Source: Paractinoplanes rishiriensis | GTDB lineage: Bacteria; Actinomycetota; Actinomycetes; Mycobacteriales; Micromonosporaceae | Reading direction: 5' to 3' | Assembly (NCBI RefSeq): GCF_016862375.1 | Contig: NZ_BOMV01000116.1 | Span: 1-45,690 of the forward strand | Length of the DNA stretch: 45,690 bases | Shown here: positions 33,691 to 41,604 of the stretch, piece by piece | Numbering within the stretch: position 1 is the first letter of the stretch | Layout of the letters: the number at the start of each line of letters is the position of its first letter | Position numbers and translations under genes: made by a program | Notes under the pieces: model-generated | The model's database searches: none | Told to the model about the DNA's origin: nothing | Seen by the model: only the letters and a program-made list of their open reading frames with translations

Positions 33691-34257
33691 ATGCTCGACG
33701 AACCCGAGCGTGACCCCCCACCCGGAATCGGGCACACCGACGACGGCCCCGACCCGCACGGCCTGCTCTACTACAGCGATGTCAAGGCCCTGCGCCACGC
33801 CGACACCATCACCGTGCGCGCCCAGGACGGGCTCGGCAGTATCCAGGCCACCCTCACCGCCCCCGACGGGCTGCGGATCTACACCGCCCAGCAGCAACGG
33901 GCCTTCCCCGAGGCGGCCGGCTTCGTACGGCACCGCCGGATCACTGTCGACGCCGACATCGCCGGCTTCGACAGCGGTCGCCGCTGGCACGACCAGCTGC
34001 CCGGCGCCGCCGCGGCCACCGTCATCGACACCGCCGCCCTCAACGACATCTGGCAATCCATCGCCGCGTTCCTGCGGACCGGCGACGTGTTGCGGCTGCG
34101 GTTCCGCGCCGACAGCAGCCACGACCCGCTGTCGGGCTACCCGCTGCACCGCGACGAGCTTTACCTGATCATCCAGCGCCGACACCGCCGGTGGATGTTC
34201 CTGCTCGACGTCACCGTGCGCCCCAGCGGCAACCGCATGGTGACCACTACCGACTGA
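33691..34257 (+). CDS. hypothetical protein, 188 aa
   Basis: The family is not recognised. ATG 33691 has AGGGA at proper spacing; GTG 33682 is too close to it. The N-terminal 20 residues are acidic and Pro-rich (LDEPERDPPPGIGHTDDG). The remainder has a regular coding pattern: YYSDVKALRHADTITVRA, ALNDIWQSIAAFLRTGDVLRLRFRAD and ELYLIIQRRHRRWMFLLDVTVRP. No membrane helix or catalytic motif is visible. It is transcribed with its own leader hairpin. Confidence 0.6.
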   Translation: MLDEPERDPPPGIGHTDDGPDPHGLLYYSDVKALRHADTITVRAQDGLGSIQATLTAPDGLRIYTAQQQRAFPEAAGFVRHRRITVDADIAGFDSGRRWHDQLPGAAAATVIDTAALNDIWQSIAAFLRTGDVLRLRFRADSSHDPLSGYPLHRDELYLIIQRRHRRWMFLLDVTVRPSGNRMVTTTD

Positions 34258-34371
34258 CCGCGGCCGCGGTCAGCCAGTCCAGGTCACCGGCACACGTCCC
34301 GACGGGTTGCCGTCGTGACCTGCCGATCCTGTGCACCACCCGGCACCTGCGCCTTTCCCGCGCGGGTGCTC

Positions 34372-34439
34372 GTCGGCCGTTGCCCGGCCACCCGCGAGAC
34401 CACGCGAACCCGGGCACGGCCGTCACGGCTGCGCCCGGG
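34372..34439 (+). promoter_or_regulatory. leader element with hairpin, copy 2
   Basis: This is the second copy of the leader at 30262-30330. GTCGGCCGTTGCCCGGCCAC and GCGAACCCGGGCACGGCCG are identical; the hairpin is CCCGGGC (34409-34415) with GCCCGGG (34433-34439). It precedes ATG 34466, which opens the broken monooxygenase copy. Confidence 0.6.
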
Positions 34440-34465
34440 TTCCCTCATGCGAAGGGACACCCGTC

Positions 34466-34700
34466 ATGAACCCGTCACCGCAGTCCCACCCGTTCGCCCC
34501 GGCGCACCCGCACGCTGCCCGCGGCGCCCACAACGGCATCGGCCAGGCCGCCGGCCCAGCCCAGCACCGCAAAGCTCGGCGCCGACCCGGACACCGCTCG
34601 CGACTGGCAACACCGTCACCTGCCTGCGGCCGTCGCCGTCGTTCCGGCTCGACCCGGTACCCGGCCACCGATCCCACTTCGGCCTGCCGCCTGACCTCAC
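34466..34700 (+). pseudogene. internally deleted copy of the FAD monooxygenase gene
   Basis: From ATG 34466 the frame reads MNPSPQSHPFAPAHPHAARGAHNGIGQAAGPAQH, matching APVRPHTARGANNGIEQAAGLAA near the end of the gene at 30365. In a second frame the match continues as DTARDWQHRHLPAAVAVV, compared with ALTGWQRRHLPAAVTAV. A third stretch, RLDPVPGHRSHFGL, compares with RLGPTIGHRLGLG. At DNA level 34500-34560 and 31350-31410 agree at most positions. So the leader and start were kept, about 310 codons of FAD-binding body were lost, and frameshifts followed. It cannot make an enzyme. Confidence 0.7.
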
Positions 34701-34785
34701 ACCCCCACCTGGTCAGGTACGGCGGGCGAGGAGAACCGCGCGTCCGGCTGCGCCAGCGCTTGATCTCGAGAAAAGAACTCGTGTG

Positions 34786-35517
34786 ATGGGCGCACAAGCT
34801 GTCGTCACCATCATCGACCGCCAGGCCCAGACCCGGTCGTACTGGGCGCCCTGGGCCCACCCCGACTACCTCATCCCCGCCGTCGCCGAGTTCGTGGCCT
34901 GGGCCGACCAGCAGCGGTATCGGCTCACCGCCGACACCTGGCTGGCCTACGCCGACGCCTACCCCGGCACCCTGCCCCGCGAAGACGTCACCGACAGCGC
35001 CGCGGACCCCGCCTTGGTCGGTGACTTGGACTACCGCTATGAGCTGGACCTGCACGATGACTCCCGGGCACTGCGGCTGCGGGCGTTCCAAGTACGCGAT
35101 CCCGACGGCCAGCCCCGGCCCTACCTGTTCGACGAGTTGACCCGGGCCACCCTGTTCGGCGAAGCGGCCCGCTTGTGTGACCTGCTGGCCGACCTCGCCG
35201 ATCAACGACCCGGCGACGCCGCATTGGCCGACAGCGACGCCTGGCGCCGGCGCGCCAAGCAGTTCCGGCGCTTGCATTCCTCCCGCGCGGTGACAGCTCT
35301 GGCCGCCAACCTGGGCACCATCGTCACCGCCGGGACGTTCGCCGAGCCGAACCCGTCGATGGTGATCGCCGGGGTGCACGTCGTGGCCCACGCCGCCGTC
35401 GACGGCACCCTGTACATCGCGGTGTATCCCGGCGACGCCGACACCTGGATCCGCCGCCCGGACGGCACACCGGCCATCCACCTCACGGTCGACGACCACG
35501 CCATCTATAGCAGCTGA
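34786..35517 (+). CDS. hypothetical protein, 243 aa
   Basis: ATG 34786 (GTG 34783 possible) is preceded by GAGAAAAGAA. The product begins MGAQAVVTIIDRQAQTRSYW and APWAHPDYLIPAVAEFVAWADQQ. Its centre has LDYRYELDLHDDSRALRLRAFQ, and its end has FAEPNPSMVIAGVHVVAHAAVDGT and LYIAVYPGDADTWIRR. The pattern is alternating strands and helices with no known catalytic signature. The longer frame upstream passes through the monooxygenase relic and is not part of the gene. Confidence 0.6.
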   Translation: MGAQAVVTIIDRQAQTRSYWAPWAHPDYLIPAVAEFVAWADQQRYRLTADTWLAYADAYPGTLPREDVTDSAADPALVGDLDYRYELDLHDDSRALRLRAFQVRDPDGQPRPYLFDELTRATLFGEAARLCDLLADLADQRPGDAALADSDAWRRRAKQFRRLHSSRAVTALAANLGTIVTAGTFAEPNPSMVIAGVHVVAHAAVDGTLYIAVYPGDADTWIRRPDGTPAIHLTVDDHAIYSS

Positions 35518-35947
35518 TGCTGGCTTTCCCACCGGGCGACCGGCGCACCACCGGCGCACTCTGACGTGTTGTTTGACGGAGGAACGCCAGGCCCGGTGTG
35601 GACCGATTGATCGGGACTGCATGTCGGCCCTTTGTACGCAGCCGAGCCACGGTAGGCATCGCGCGGCGCGTTGCGTGCAGGTGGTGGGGTGCAGCCGGAC
35701 TGCAGGCCCGCAGAAACCGCATCGAAAGCTGCGCGGCGACCGCTCGCCGGCAGCTGAACCACCACGCCGGCCCAGGCCGGCCGATCGCTGCACTGCTGAG
35801 GGTCTGGCCTCGCCGACCCCGAGCTAACCATCCGAAGTGATCCTTCCGGGACCGCGCCAGCCGCGTGCCGCAAACCGGGAGGCATCCCGGTGGGTGGCGC
35901 GTGGCCCGGCGCCGGCGCCCGGATCCTGAAGAAAGGATGCGGAGCCG
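35518..35947. other. 430-nt gap ending in a nested leader hairpin
   Basis: No gene is supported. An Arg-rich 80-residue frame from GTG 35598 has a GGAGGA nearby but shows no family resemblance and atypical codon use. The last 110 nt form the structured leader listed next. Confidence 0.45.
35839..35925 (+). promoter_or_regulatory. three-level nested leader hairpin
   Basis: The outer stem pairs GATCC (35839-35843) and CCGGG (35846-35850) with the CCCGGATC block at 35918-35925. The middle stem is CGCGCCA (35853-35859) with TGGCGCG (35895-35901). The inner stem is ACCGGGA (35874-35880) with TCCCGGT (35885-35891) around GGCA. It ends 22 nt before the ATG at 35948, with AAAGGA between. Confidence 0.55.
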
Positions 35948-37297
35948 ATGTTCGAGCCTTCCGCACAGATCGAATCCCTGCTGGCCGCCGTCGCCGCGGA
36001 GAAGTCAGTCTCCGGCGGCATGCGGGCGATGATGCAACGGCAGTCCGAGTTTGACAGCCCGTTTGCGGCCCAGCTGACCGGCATCGCCCTGGACCCCCAC
36101 GGTCGGGCATTCGCCGACGCGTTCCTGGACGACTATTGGGTCGACCAAGCGCGCCGGCAGAACCTGCTCGACGCGGTCGACACCGACCGTGAGCTCATCA
36201 TCGGCAGCGGATTCCACGCCGCCGTGTACGCCGCGGTACGCGTCCTGAGCGGCTTGCCGAAGCCGCTGGTGCTCGAACGTCACGACAGGCCGGGCGGCAC
36301 CTTCGCGATGACCGCACGGCCGACGTTCTACCTCAACTCCCGCAACCGCGCTGGCAACGCGGGACTCGCCGGCGACCAGGGCTCCGCTCTGAACTACCTG
36401 CCCGGCGCGCCGATCCAAGCCGCGAACGTATCCATGGCCGAGTACCAGACCAACGTCGACATGGCGCTGGTCATTCGTCTCACGCTGGCGCAGTACGCCG
36501 ACGTCGTCACCGGCGCGACCGTCGGGTCCGTCACCCGAGACGGCACCGGCGTCGAGATCGACATCGCCGACCGCGGTCCGCTGTTCGCCGCGCGGATCAT
36601 TGACGCGCGAGGACTCGGCGACCCCACCGATCAGGACCTCGCCAACGGCGCCACGATCTGCACCTTCCCACAATTCATGCAGCGCCTGACCGGCCGGTGG
36701 CCGCTGCGTGGCCTGCGACGCGTCGCGGTCATCGGAGGCGGCGACTCCGGCAAATGCGCCGTCGAAGCCCTGCTCGGCATCGGCCCGGCACCGTTGCTGG
36801 CCGCCGCCGCCCTCGACACCGTTGAACGCGTCGACTGGTACGCAGGCGACCTGCCGACCACCTGCGACGATTGGCAACAGGACATTCGCGGCCGATACCA
36901 GGCCATCGGCCGCTATCTACGCCCGGACCGGCACGGCGCGCAGCGGCTGGCCGTGCGCAACCGGCGAGCGCAGCCGATCGCCCTGCTCGGATCGGCACTG
37001 ATCAACGGCCGCAGCTACGACCTGGCAGTCGCCTGCACCGGCAACACCACGGCGACCATCAGCGGACTCTACGCCGGCGACTTCGAGGAATACGCGGCAC
37101 CGGACGGCACCGTCGTGGCCCGCCGGCACGCCGACCTGCCCGCATTCCAGATCGGTCCGCACGCCCGGCTGCCGTTCACCCAGAGGGAGCAAGCCGACGG
37201 CATCGCCGACATCGCCGCCAACGCCGTCGCGATGTTCCGTACCGCGACCAAGACGGCGGCCTTGGCCGCCACCCTCGACCCGGCGACGCGGAATTGA
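35948..37297 (+). CDS. two-dinucleotide-domain flavoprotein (FAD/NAD(P)-binding)
   Basis: The 449-residue protein has a first Rossmann motif, ELIIGSGFHAAVYAAVRVL (82-100), followed by KPLVLERHDRPGGTFAM, the usual FAD-binding start. A second, NAD(P)-type motif, RRVAVIGGGDSGKCAVEALLG, lies near residue 257. A C-terminal YDLAVACTGNTTATISG segment resembles the ATG motif of flavin monooxygenases and pyridine-nucleotide-type oxidoreductases. It probably passes hydride from NAD(P)H to FAD; the substrate is unknown. The first 80 residues are a helical extension. Its stop overlaps a small downstream frame. Confidence 0.75.
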   Translation: MFEPSAQIESLLAAVAAEKSVSGGMRAMMQRQSEFDSPFAAQLTGIALDPHGRAFADAFLDDYWVDQARRQNLLDAVDTDRELIIGSGFHAAVYAAVRVLSGLPKPLVLERHDRPGGTFAMTARPTFYLNSRNRAGNAGLAGDQGSALNYLPGAPIQAANVSMAEYQTNVDMALVIRLTLAQYADVVTGATVGSVTRDGTGVEIDIADRGPLFAARIIDARGLGDPTDQDLANGATICTFPQFMQRLTGRWPLRGLRRVAVIGGGDSGKCAVEALLGIGPAPLLAAAALDTVERVDWYAGDLPTTCDDWQQDIRGRYQAIGRYLRPDRHGAQRLAVRNRRAQPIALLGSALINGRSYDLAVACTGNTTATISGLYAGDFEEYAAPDGTVVARRHADLPAFQIGPHARLPFTQREQADGIADIAANAVAMFRTATKTAALAATLDPATRN

Positions 37298-37468
37298 CCA
37301 CCACCATCACGCTCGACGAGCCGACAGATCAGACCAGGAGCGGACCGCCAGCCGGGCCAGCTGCTGACCCACCGGCTCGACCAGCAGTGGGCCAACTACC
37401 GCACACCGCCGCCTGAGATCGCCGCCCACGCCGAGGACCTCACCGAGCCGTCGGCACCGCCGCGCTGA
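37294..37468 (+). pseudogene. possible small gene with a frameshift
   Basis: TTG 37294 overlaps the flavoprotein stop and starts LTTTITLDEPTDQTRSGPPAG. In a different frame the sequence continues QLLTHRLDQQWANYRTPPPE and ends AEDLTEPSAPPR before TGA 37466. The joined protein would have about 57 residues. The shift lies near 37350-37360, in a G/C run. Support is compositional only. Confidence 0.3.
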
Positions 37469-37501
37469 GCTCACCAACCCCGCATCAAGGCACATCGCGA
37501 T

Positions 37502-37517
37502 CGCGGCGATCGCCGCG
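37502..37517. repeat. 16-bp perfect palindrome
   Basis: CGCGGCGATCGCCGCG lies 48 nt before the small membrane-protein gene at 37565. It could be a leader hairpin or an operator. Confidence 0.4.
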
Positions 37518-37564
37518 CCCGCAATACCGACCTCAACGACATACCTGAAGAAAGGCAGACCGTC

Positions 37565-37732
37565 ATGGGCAAGCACGAAGCTCCCGAGCCGAAGCGTCCC
37601 CTGCGCCACCGCCTCACACAACGCGCCATGCACCCGATCGTCCACGTGGCCGCCCTCGTCGCGCTGCACAGCGCCGCACTGCTCGTCATCGCCGGCCTCG
37701 AGAAGACACCCCTGCCGCTGCTCCTGCACTGA
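37565..37732 (+). CDS. small single-pass membrane protein, 55 aa
   Basis: ATG 37565 is preceded by AAAGGCAG. The product begins MGKHEAPEPKRPLRHRLTQR, a strongly basic cytoplasmic-type segment. A hydrophobic helix follows (about residues 24-44, IVHVAALVALHSAALLVIAG) and a short tail EKTPLPLLLH. The positive-inside rule predicts an N-in, C-out anchor. No family is known. The gene was probably missed before because of its size; it has its own upstream palindrome and ribosome site, like the other accessory genes. Confidence 0.55.
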   Translation: MGKHEAPEPKRPLRHRLTQRAMHPIVHVAALVALHSAALLVIAGLEKTPLPLLLH

Positions 37733-37826
37733 TCACTTGCAGCGCTGCCGGCCTGGCAAGCCCCGGTAGACAGGCGGATCGCCGCCACAAACCGATCGCC
37801 GGAACAACCTTTGCGTTTCAAGCACC

Positions 37827-37864
37827 GCACCGAGCCGCGGCCGCAACCGTCCGCGGCTCGGTGC
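37827..37864 (+). promoter_or_regulatory. perfect 14-bp leader hairpin
   Basis: GCACCGAGCCGCGG (37827-37840) pairs with CCGCGGCTCGGTGC (37851-37864) around a 10-nt loop. It follows the small membrane gene by 94 nt and precedes the DUF4192 gene by 142 nt, so it could be a terminator for the first or a leader for the second. No T run follows. Confidence 0.55.
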
Positions 37865-38006
37865 CCGTCCCCGCCGACGGCAGCAGCCGAGAACGCAAAC
37901 GCCCACAGCTATGAACAGGTCCTCGTTGCGGCGCGACAGCGTCACCTGAACGCGTCAACGGGTCGCGCCGAGGACCGTTCCGCCATCACCGCTAAAGGAG
38001 AAAGAA

Positions 38007-39074
38007 ATGAGCCACACCGATCGGCCCACTATCCGGGTCACCACCGTTCGGGACCTGCTTGCTCTGATTCCCTTCCTGCTGCGATTCCAGCCAGAGGACA
38101 GTCTTGTGGTGATCGTTCTGGGTAGGGACGGCATTGCGTTCACTGCCCGGATCGCCCTGGCCGGCCCTGGCCCGGTGTCCCCGGCTCTTCATGCCGTTTG
38201 GGCCACGATCGCCGAGAAGGTCGCAGCCCTGCGCGACGGCAGCGTCGTGCTCATCGGCTACGGCACAGCCGACCGGGTTCAGGCGGCAGTCGACACCGGC
38301 ACCGTAGTGCTGCGCCGAGCGGGCATCCCGATCAGTGAAGTGCTGCGCGTGGCCGACGGCCACTACTGGCACCTCGACCGCCCCAACATGGTCGACGGCG
38401 TCGCGTTTGACCCCACCGCCAGTCCCGTCGCTGCCGCAGCGGTGTACGCCGGACTGGTCGCTGTGCCCAGCCGCGACGCGGTGGCCGCCGCACTCGCGCC
38501 GATCGCCGGCGCCGCCCGCGAGCGGATGTCCACCGCCACCGCCGATGCCTGCGCGTTCCTCCTGGAATTGCTGGACGCCGCCCGTCCCGACACTGGTAAC
38601 TCCGACACTGACCATTCCAAAACCGGCAGCTCCGGCGACCTCGACGAGGATCCTGACTCCGTCCTGGACACACCGCTCGGACTCGCGCTGCAGCGAGGGG
38701 CGCGCATCTACCTCACCCGGGCGCAGGACAGCTACCGCACCGGTCGGCCGGTCGACGACGACACGGCCGCCGTCCTGACCGTCCTGCTCGTTCTGCCTTC
38801 ACTGCGCGACTACGCAGCCCGGCTCACTAACACCGAACCGTGGCAGCAACAGATGTGGACCGACCTGATCCGCCGCGCCGAACCGGCATTCACTGCCGGG
38901 CCGGCTGCGCTGCTCGCTCTCTGCGCACTGCGCTGCGGAGATGGAGCGCTAGCTGACATCGCCGTCAGGCGGGCATTGGACGCCGACCCCGACGACCGGC
39001 TCGCGCAGTTACTCGCCTGCGCCGTCGCCGCCGGCATCGGCCCGGACACCGTTGCCGCGCTCCTCGCCGCCTGA
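38007..39074 (+). CDS. DUF4192 domain protein
   Basis: The 355-residue protein is preceded by AAAGGAG. It opens with IRVTTVRDLLALIPFLLRFQPEDSLVVIVLG, the characteristic start of DUF4192. VVLIGYGTADRVQAAVD, VLRVADGHYWHLD and FDPTASPVAAAAVYAGLVAVPSRDAV follow. The C-terminal half has LALQRGARIYLTRAQDSYRTGRPVDDDTAAVL and LCALRCGDGALADIAVRRALDADPDDRLAQLLACAV. The domain is widespread in Actinobacteria and on their mobile elements; its function is unknown. It has a Thr/Ser/Asp-rich insertion near residues 190-220. Confidence 0.85.
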   Translation: MSHTDRPTIRVTTVRDLLALIPFLLRFQPEDSLVVIVLGRDGIAFTARIALAGPGPVSPALHAVWATIAEKVAALRDGSVVLIGYGTADRVQAAVDTGTVVLRRAGIPISEVLRVADGHYWHLDRPNMVDGVAFDPTASPVAAAAVYAGLVAVPSRDAVAAALAPIAGAARERMSTATADACAFLLELLDAARPDTGNSDTDHSKTGSSGDLDEDPDSVLDTPLGLALQRGARIYLTRAQDSYRTGRPVDDDTAAVLTVLLVLPSLRDYAARLTNTEPWQQQMWTDLIRRAEPAFTAGPAALLALCALRCGDGALADIAVRRALDADPDDRLAQLLACAVAAGIGPDTVAALLAA

Positions 39075-39189
39075 ACCGCCTGGCGAATTCCCGCCCGGGC
39101 CCCCGCCGTCCAGCGTTTCGTACCGGTACGGGCTGTGGCTCGCCACGAGACCATCGGCCGCGGCCGGCCCGCCCACACCCTGTTTCTGT

Positions 39190-39213
39190 CTGGCCTGTAG
39201 CGAACGCTGCCAG
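39190..39213 (+). promoter_or_regulatory. leader hairpin
   Basis: CTGGC (39190-39194) pairs with GCCAG (39209-39213), and AGCG/CGCT forms an inner stem (39199-39202, 39205-39208). It ends 39 nt before the ATG at 39253. Confidence 0.35.
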
Positions 39214-39252
39214 GTGACCGTGTCCGATATCCCCCATCGTGGAGGAGCCCTC

Positions 39253-39693
39253 ATGATCCGCCTGCGATTCCCGCTGCGTGACGTGCTGATTCTGGCCGAA
39301 CACGCCATCGCCGCCCCCGACCACAGACCGACCTACATCAACACCGTGGACGGCACGACGCCGGGACCGGCGCTCTGGTTCGTCGGCGACGAAGGCCTCT
39401 ACCTGATGTCCAACGGCCGGCCGGGCCAACCTCACCCCGCCGGCGGCGACCGGCTGTACGTCGTCTACGCCGACGGCTACCACACCTCGATGTCCAAACA
39501 TGCCATTGCCGACAAGATCGGCGGCGATGACTTCGTCGAAGCGCTGCCACTGCTCGTCCCCACGCCCGGCGGGACCACCCTGCATGCCCAGCTCACCGAG
39601 GCCGCCGCGGATGGCGGCGACCTGTTCGTCATCGACGTCGGTGCCACAGCGATGGACATCTTCATCGCCGACTCCCGCGGCCGTATCCGATGA
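39253..39693 (+). CDS. DUF3085-like protein
   Basis: ATG 39253 follows GGAGGAG and gives 146 residues. LRFPLRDVLILAEHAIAAPDHRPTY is followed by GPALWFVGDEGLYLMSNGRP, then LYVVYADGYHTSMSKH and IGGDDFVEALPL. The order FPLxDVLxLAEHA, LWxVxDxGxYLMSNG, VVYAxG, GGDDFVExLPL is what I recall for DUF3085, a family common on plasmids and conjugative elements with no known activity. The last 35 residues (GGDLFVIDVGATAMDIFI) are another strand pair. Confidence 0.65.
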   Translation: MIRLRFPLRDVLILAEHAIAAPDHRPTYINTVDGTTPGPALWFVGDEGLYLMSNGRPGQPHPAGGDRLYVVYADGYHTSMSKHAIADKIGGDDFVEALPLLVPTPGGTTLHAQLTEAAADGGDLFVIDVGATAMDIFIADSRGRIR

Positions 39694-39729
39694 GCCGACC
39701 CACCAGCGACGACATACGGAGATCAACCC

Positions 39730-39882
39730 TTGCCGCGTAAAGGTAGTCCGCCACCGCCGGGCCGCTGGCCGACGACAGATGGGGCCGCTCGATAGCTACG
39801 GCCACCACGACGTATGCGGCAGCGGCCGGGTGACCCGCCCGAATTCGACGAGCACCTCTTCGCCGCCGGTGTTGAGCAGTAA
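39730..39882 (+). pseudogene. small frame interrupted by an in-frame TAG
   Basis: TTG 39730 has GGAG about 9 nt upstream. It reads LPRKGSPPPPGRWPTTDGAAR, then TAG (39793-39795), then continues in the same frame as LRPPRRMRQRPGDPPEFDEH and LFAAGVEQ to TAA. The whole would have 50 residues. A new start at ATG 39814 could rescue the second half (22 residues). Either a decayed small gene or a chance frame. Confidence 0.3.
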
Positions 39883-39956
39883 CCCCCAACGACATCGACA
39901 GCACCGTGCAGTAATCGCCAGCGGCACTCGCCGCAACCGCTAACACCCGGAACCCT

Positions 39957-40005
39957 CAAGGGCAACGCCGACTTCGGTCGCCCTTGACCGGGCGCCAAGT
40001 CGGCG
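39957..40005 (+). promoter_or_regulatory. leader RNA with pseudoknot or alternative-stem topology
   Basis: Two long stems interlock in the order A-B-A'-B'. Stem A is CAAGGGC (39957-39963) with GCCCTTG (39980-39986), extended by one T-A pair. Stem B is CGCCGACTT (39966-39974) with AAGTCGGCG (39997-40005). The left arm of B lies in the loop of A. A third option, CGCCC (39979-39983) with GGGCG (39990-39994), competes with A. The element ends 32 nt before the ATG at 40038. Such topology forms either an H-type pseudoknot or a two-state switch. Confidence 0.6.
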
Positions 40006-40037
40006 ATGTCCATCCCTAACGGATGGAGACCTATCGC

Positions 40038-40637
40038 ATGAGCACCACACACACTCGCGGCCACCAGAGCGCGGCAGCGGATGGCCCGGCCGTCCTGGTC
40101 GCCGCGATCGACGCGCAGACCGGCCCGCTGTTGGCCGTGATGGACTGGGCCGACGACGAGATCACCGAGGCCAGCCGCCGTCACCCCGCCCAGGCCGACC
40201 TGCTGTTCCACGCGTTCAGCCTGCTGCTGCCTCGCCAGATCGGTGCCGGCATGGGCACCGAGTTCGTCTACCGTGGCCACGTCCGTGAGCTTCTGCAGCG
40301 GGTTGCCGTAGGCGAGGATCTGCGACTCGCGACCGCCACCGAAATCTGCCTCACGTTGGCACAGGTCAGCGCGGTGACCCCGATGCACGGCGCGGGTGCC
40401 GGCCTCTATTTCCGGATGTGGCTGGCCGCCTTCGGAGATCACCCGGTCAGAGCCGACCAGCCCGGCAACGAGCGCCACTACGAGCACCTGTACGGGGCAC
40501 AGATCGACGAGCTGGAAGCCGAACTCCGGCGCAAGATCGCCGACCCCGACCGGCAGCTCGGCCACATTGCCTGCGACGGCTGCCACCACGGCCGTCCTGT
40601 CTCCTGCCGATTCAATGCGGCTGACACCACGCCGTGA
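40038..40637 (+). CDS. hypothetical protein, 199 aa
   Basis: ATG 40038 has GGAG at 40025-40028; ATG 40023 overlaps that site. The product is helical (DWADDEITEASRRHPAQADL, LLFHAFSLLLPRQIGAGMGTE, LRLATATEICLTLAQVSAVTP). It ends with a His/Cys-rich motif, HIACDGCHHGRPVSCRF, that could bind a metal. The family is not recognised. Its leader carries the pseudoknot-like structure, the most elaborate in the block. Confidence 0.6.
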   Translation: MSTTHTRGHQSAAADGPAVLVAAIDAQTGPLLAVMDWADDEITEASRRHPAQADLLFHAFSLLLPRQIGAGMGTEFVYRGHVRELLQRVAVGEDLRLATATEICLTLAQVSAVTPMHGAGAGLYFRMWLAAFGDHPVRADQPGNERHYEHLYGAQIDELEAELRRKIADPDRQLGHIACDGCHHGRPVSCRFNAADTTP

Positions 40638-40745
40638 CTGCTCCCGCAACAACGCAGGGCATGGCCGCAGCCGGCATCACCTCACTCGCCACGGTGCCGT
40701 GCCATCGGAGCCGCCCGCCAGAACGTTCCGGCGGCCTGCCTCGCA

Positions 40746-40774
40746 GTGGCAACTCCAACGATCACCGGCGCCAC
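40746..40774 (+). promoter_or_regulatory. weak leader hairpin
   Basis: GTGGC (40746-40750) pairs with GCCAC (40770-40774), 27 nt before the GTG at 40802. A stronger GCCGCC/GGCGGC stem lies at about 40711-40736. Confidence 0.3.
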
Positions 40775-40801
40775 GCCGACCACCAACGAGGGAGAACAAT
40801 A

Positions 40802-41179
40802 GTGTCCGAAACCGACGACGCCAAACTCACTATTACCTGGTCGCACACCGACACTTACCGGCGATCGTTGCCTGTCAGTGCCGTAGCCGACGTGACGGGC
40901 CTGGCCGTCGAAGAACTGCTCGCCGACCCGTCACTGCTGTCCGGTGCCGCCAACCCGGCCACCGCCGAGCTGTTGAAAGCAGCACACAATGCCGCGAGCT
41001 GGCTGCCCCCAACGGAGGTCGAGATCATCGACAGCCAGACCAATGACCAGACCAATCTGCTCGACCTGCTCGACCGGGCACGCCGGGCGATACGGGCCGA
41101 AGTCGAGGCCGGCAGCACCGCTGGTCGCGCATTTGCCGCGCTGATGGCCGGCCTGCGACGCGAAGGGCTGATCGACTGA
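40802..41179 (+). CDS. hypothetical protein, 125 aa
   Basis: GTG 40802 follows GGGAGAA. The product begins VSETDDAKLTITWSHTDTYR and is a small acidic protein: SLPVSAVADVTGLAVEELLAD (helix-turn-like), TNLLDLLDRARRAIRAEVEAG and AFAALMAGLRREGLID. The first helical pair could be an N-terminal binding domain, but no known family is recognised. Confidence 0.6.
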   Translation: MSETDDAKLTITWSHTDTYRRSLPVSAVADVTGLAVEELLADPSLLSGAANPATAELLKAAHNAASWLPPTEVEIIDSQTNDQTNLLDLLDRARRAIRAEVEAGSTAGRAFAALMAGLRREGLID

Positions 41180-41190
41180 TCGCGACCACC

Positions 41191-41379
41191 GTGGCCCCGC
41201 AGTCGCACGGTGAGCCGGTCGACGTCAGCCGGTTCGACAGCGACACCCATCGCCTCGCGCAGGCCGCCTGCCGGCATGTGATCCACTGCGTCGTCGACGG
41301 CACCACCCGCCGCGCGGTCGCGCCGATGCTCGACTACGCCCGCAGCGTCGGCGACGACAACCTGACCGTGCTCACCTAG
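41191..41379 (+). CDS. possible small protein, 62 aa
   Basis: GTG 41191 lies 11 nt after the preceding stop. The product, VAPQSHGEPVDVSRFDSDTH then RLAQAACRHVIHCVVDGTTR and RAVAPMLDYARSVGDDNLTV, has an even amino-acid composition. No ribosome site is apparent, so it may depend on coupling to the upstream gene. Weakly supported. Confidence 0.35.
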   Translation: MAPQSHGEPVDVSRFDSDTHRLAQAACRHVIHCVVDGTTRRAVAPMLDYARSVGDDNLTVLT

Positions 41380-41604
41380 GCGCAGCTCACCGGGGGCGTG
41401 CACGCTGCCGCCGACACCCGCGGACGGCACCACCACGACGGCAGCGCCCGGCCAGTCGTAGACCGCCGCCGAACACCCGCGCCGCCCAGCGCGGATGTCG
41501 GGGCTACGCCGACAAAGCCGCCGATCGGATCAGCCGCTCGGCGATTCGCCCGCACCGGACATTTGCCCGGCGCGTTGACGTTCCTTCACCGCAAGCAAGC
41601 ACTT

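Noticed and set aside
35598..35840. 80-residue Arg-rich frame
   Set aside because: A GGAGGA lies upstream, but codon use and composition differ from neighbouring genes and it runs into the leader hairpin.
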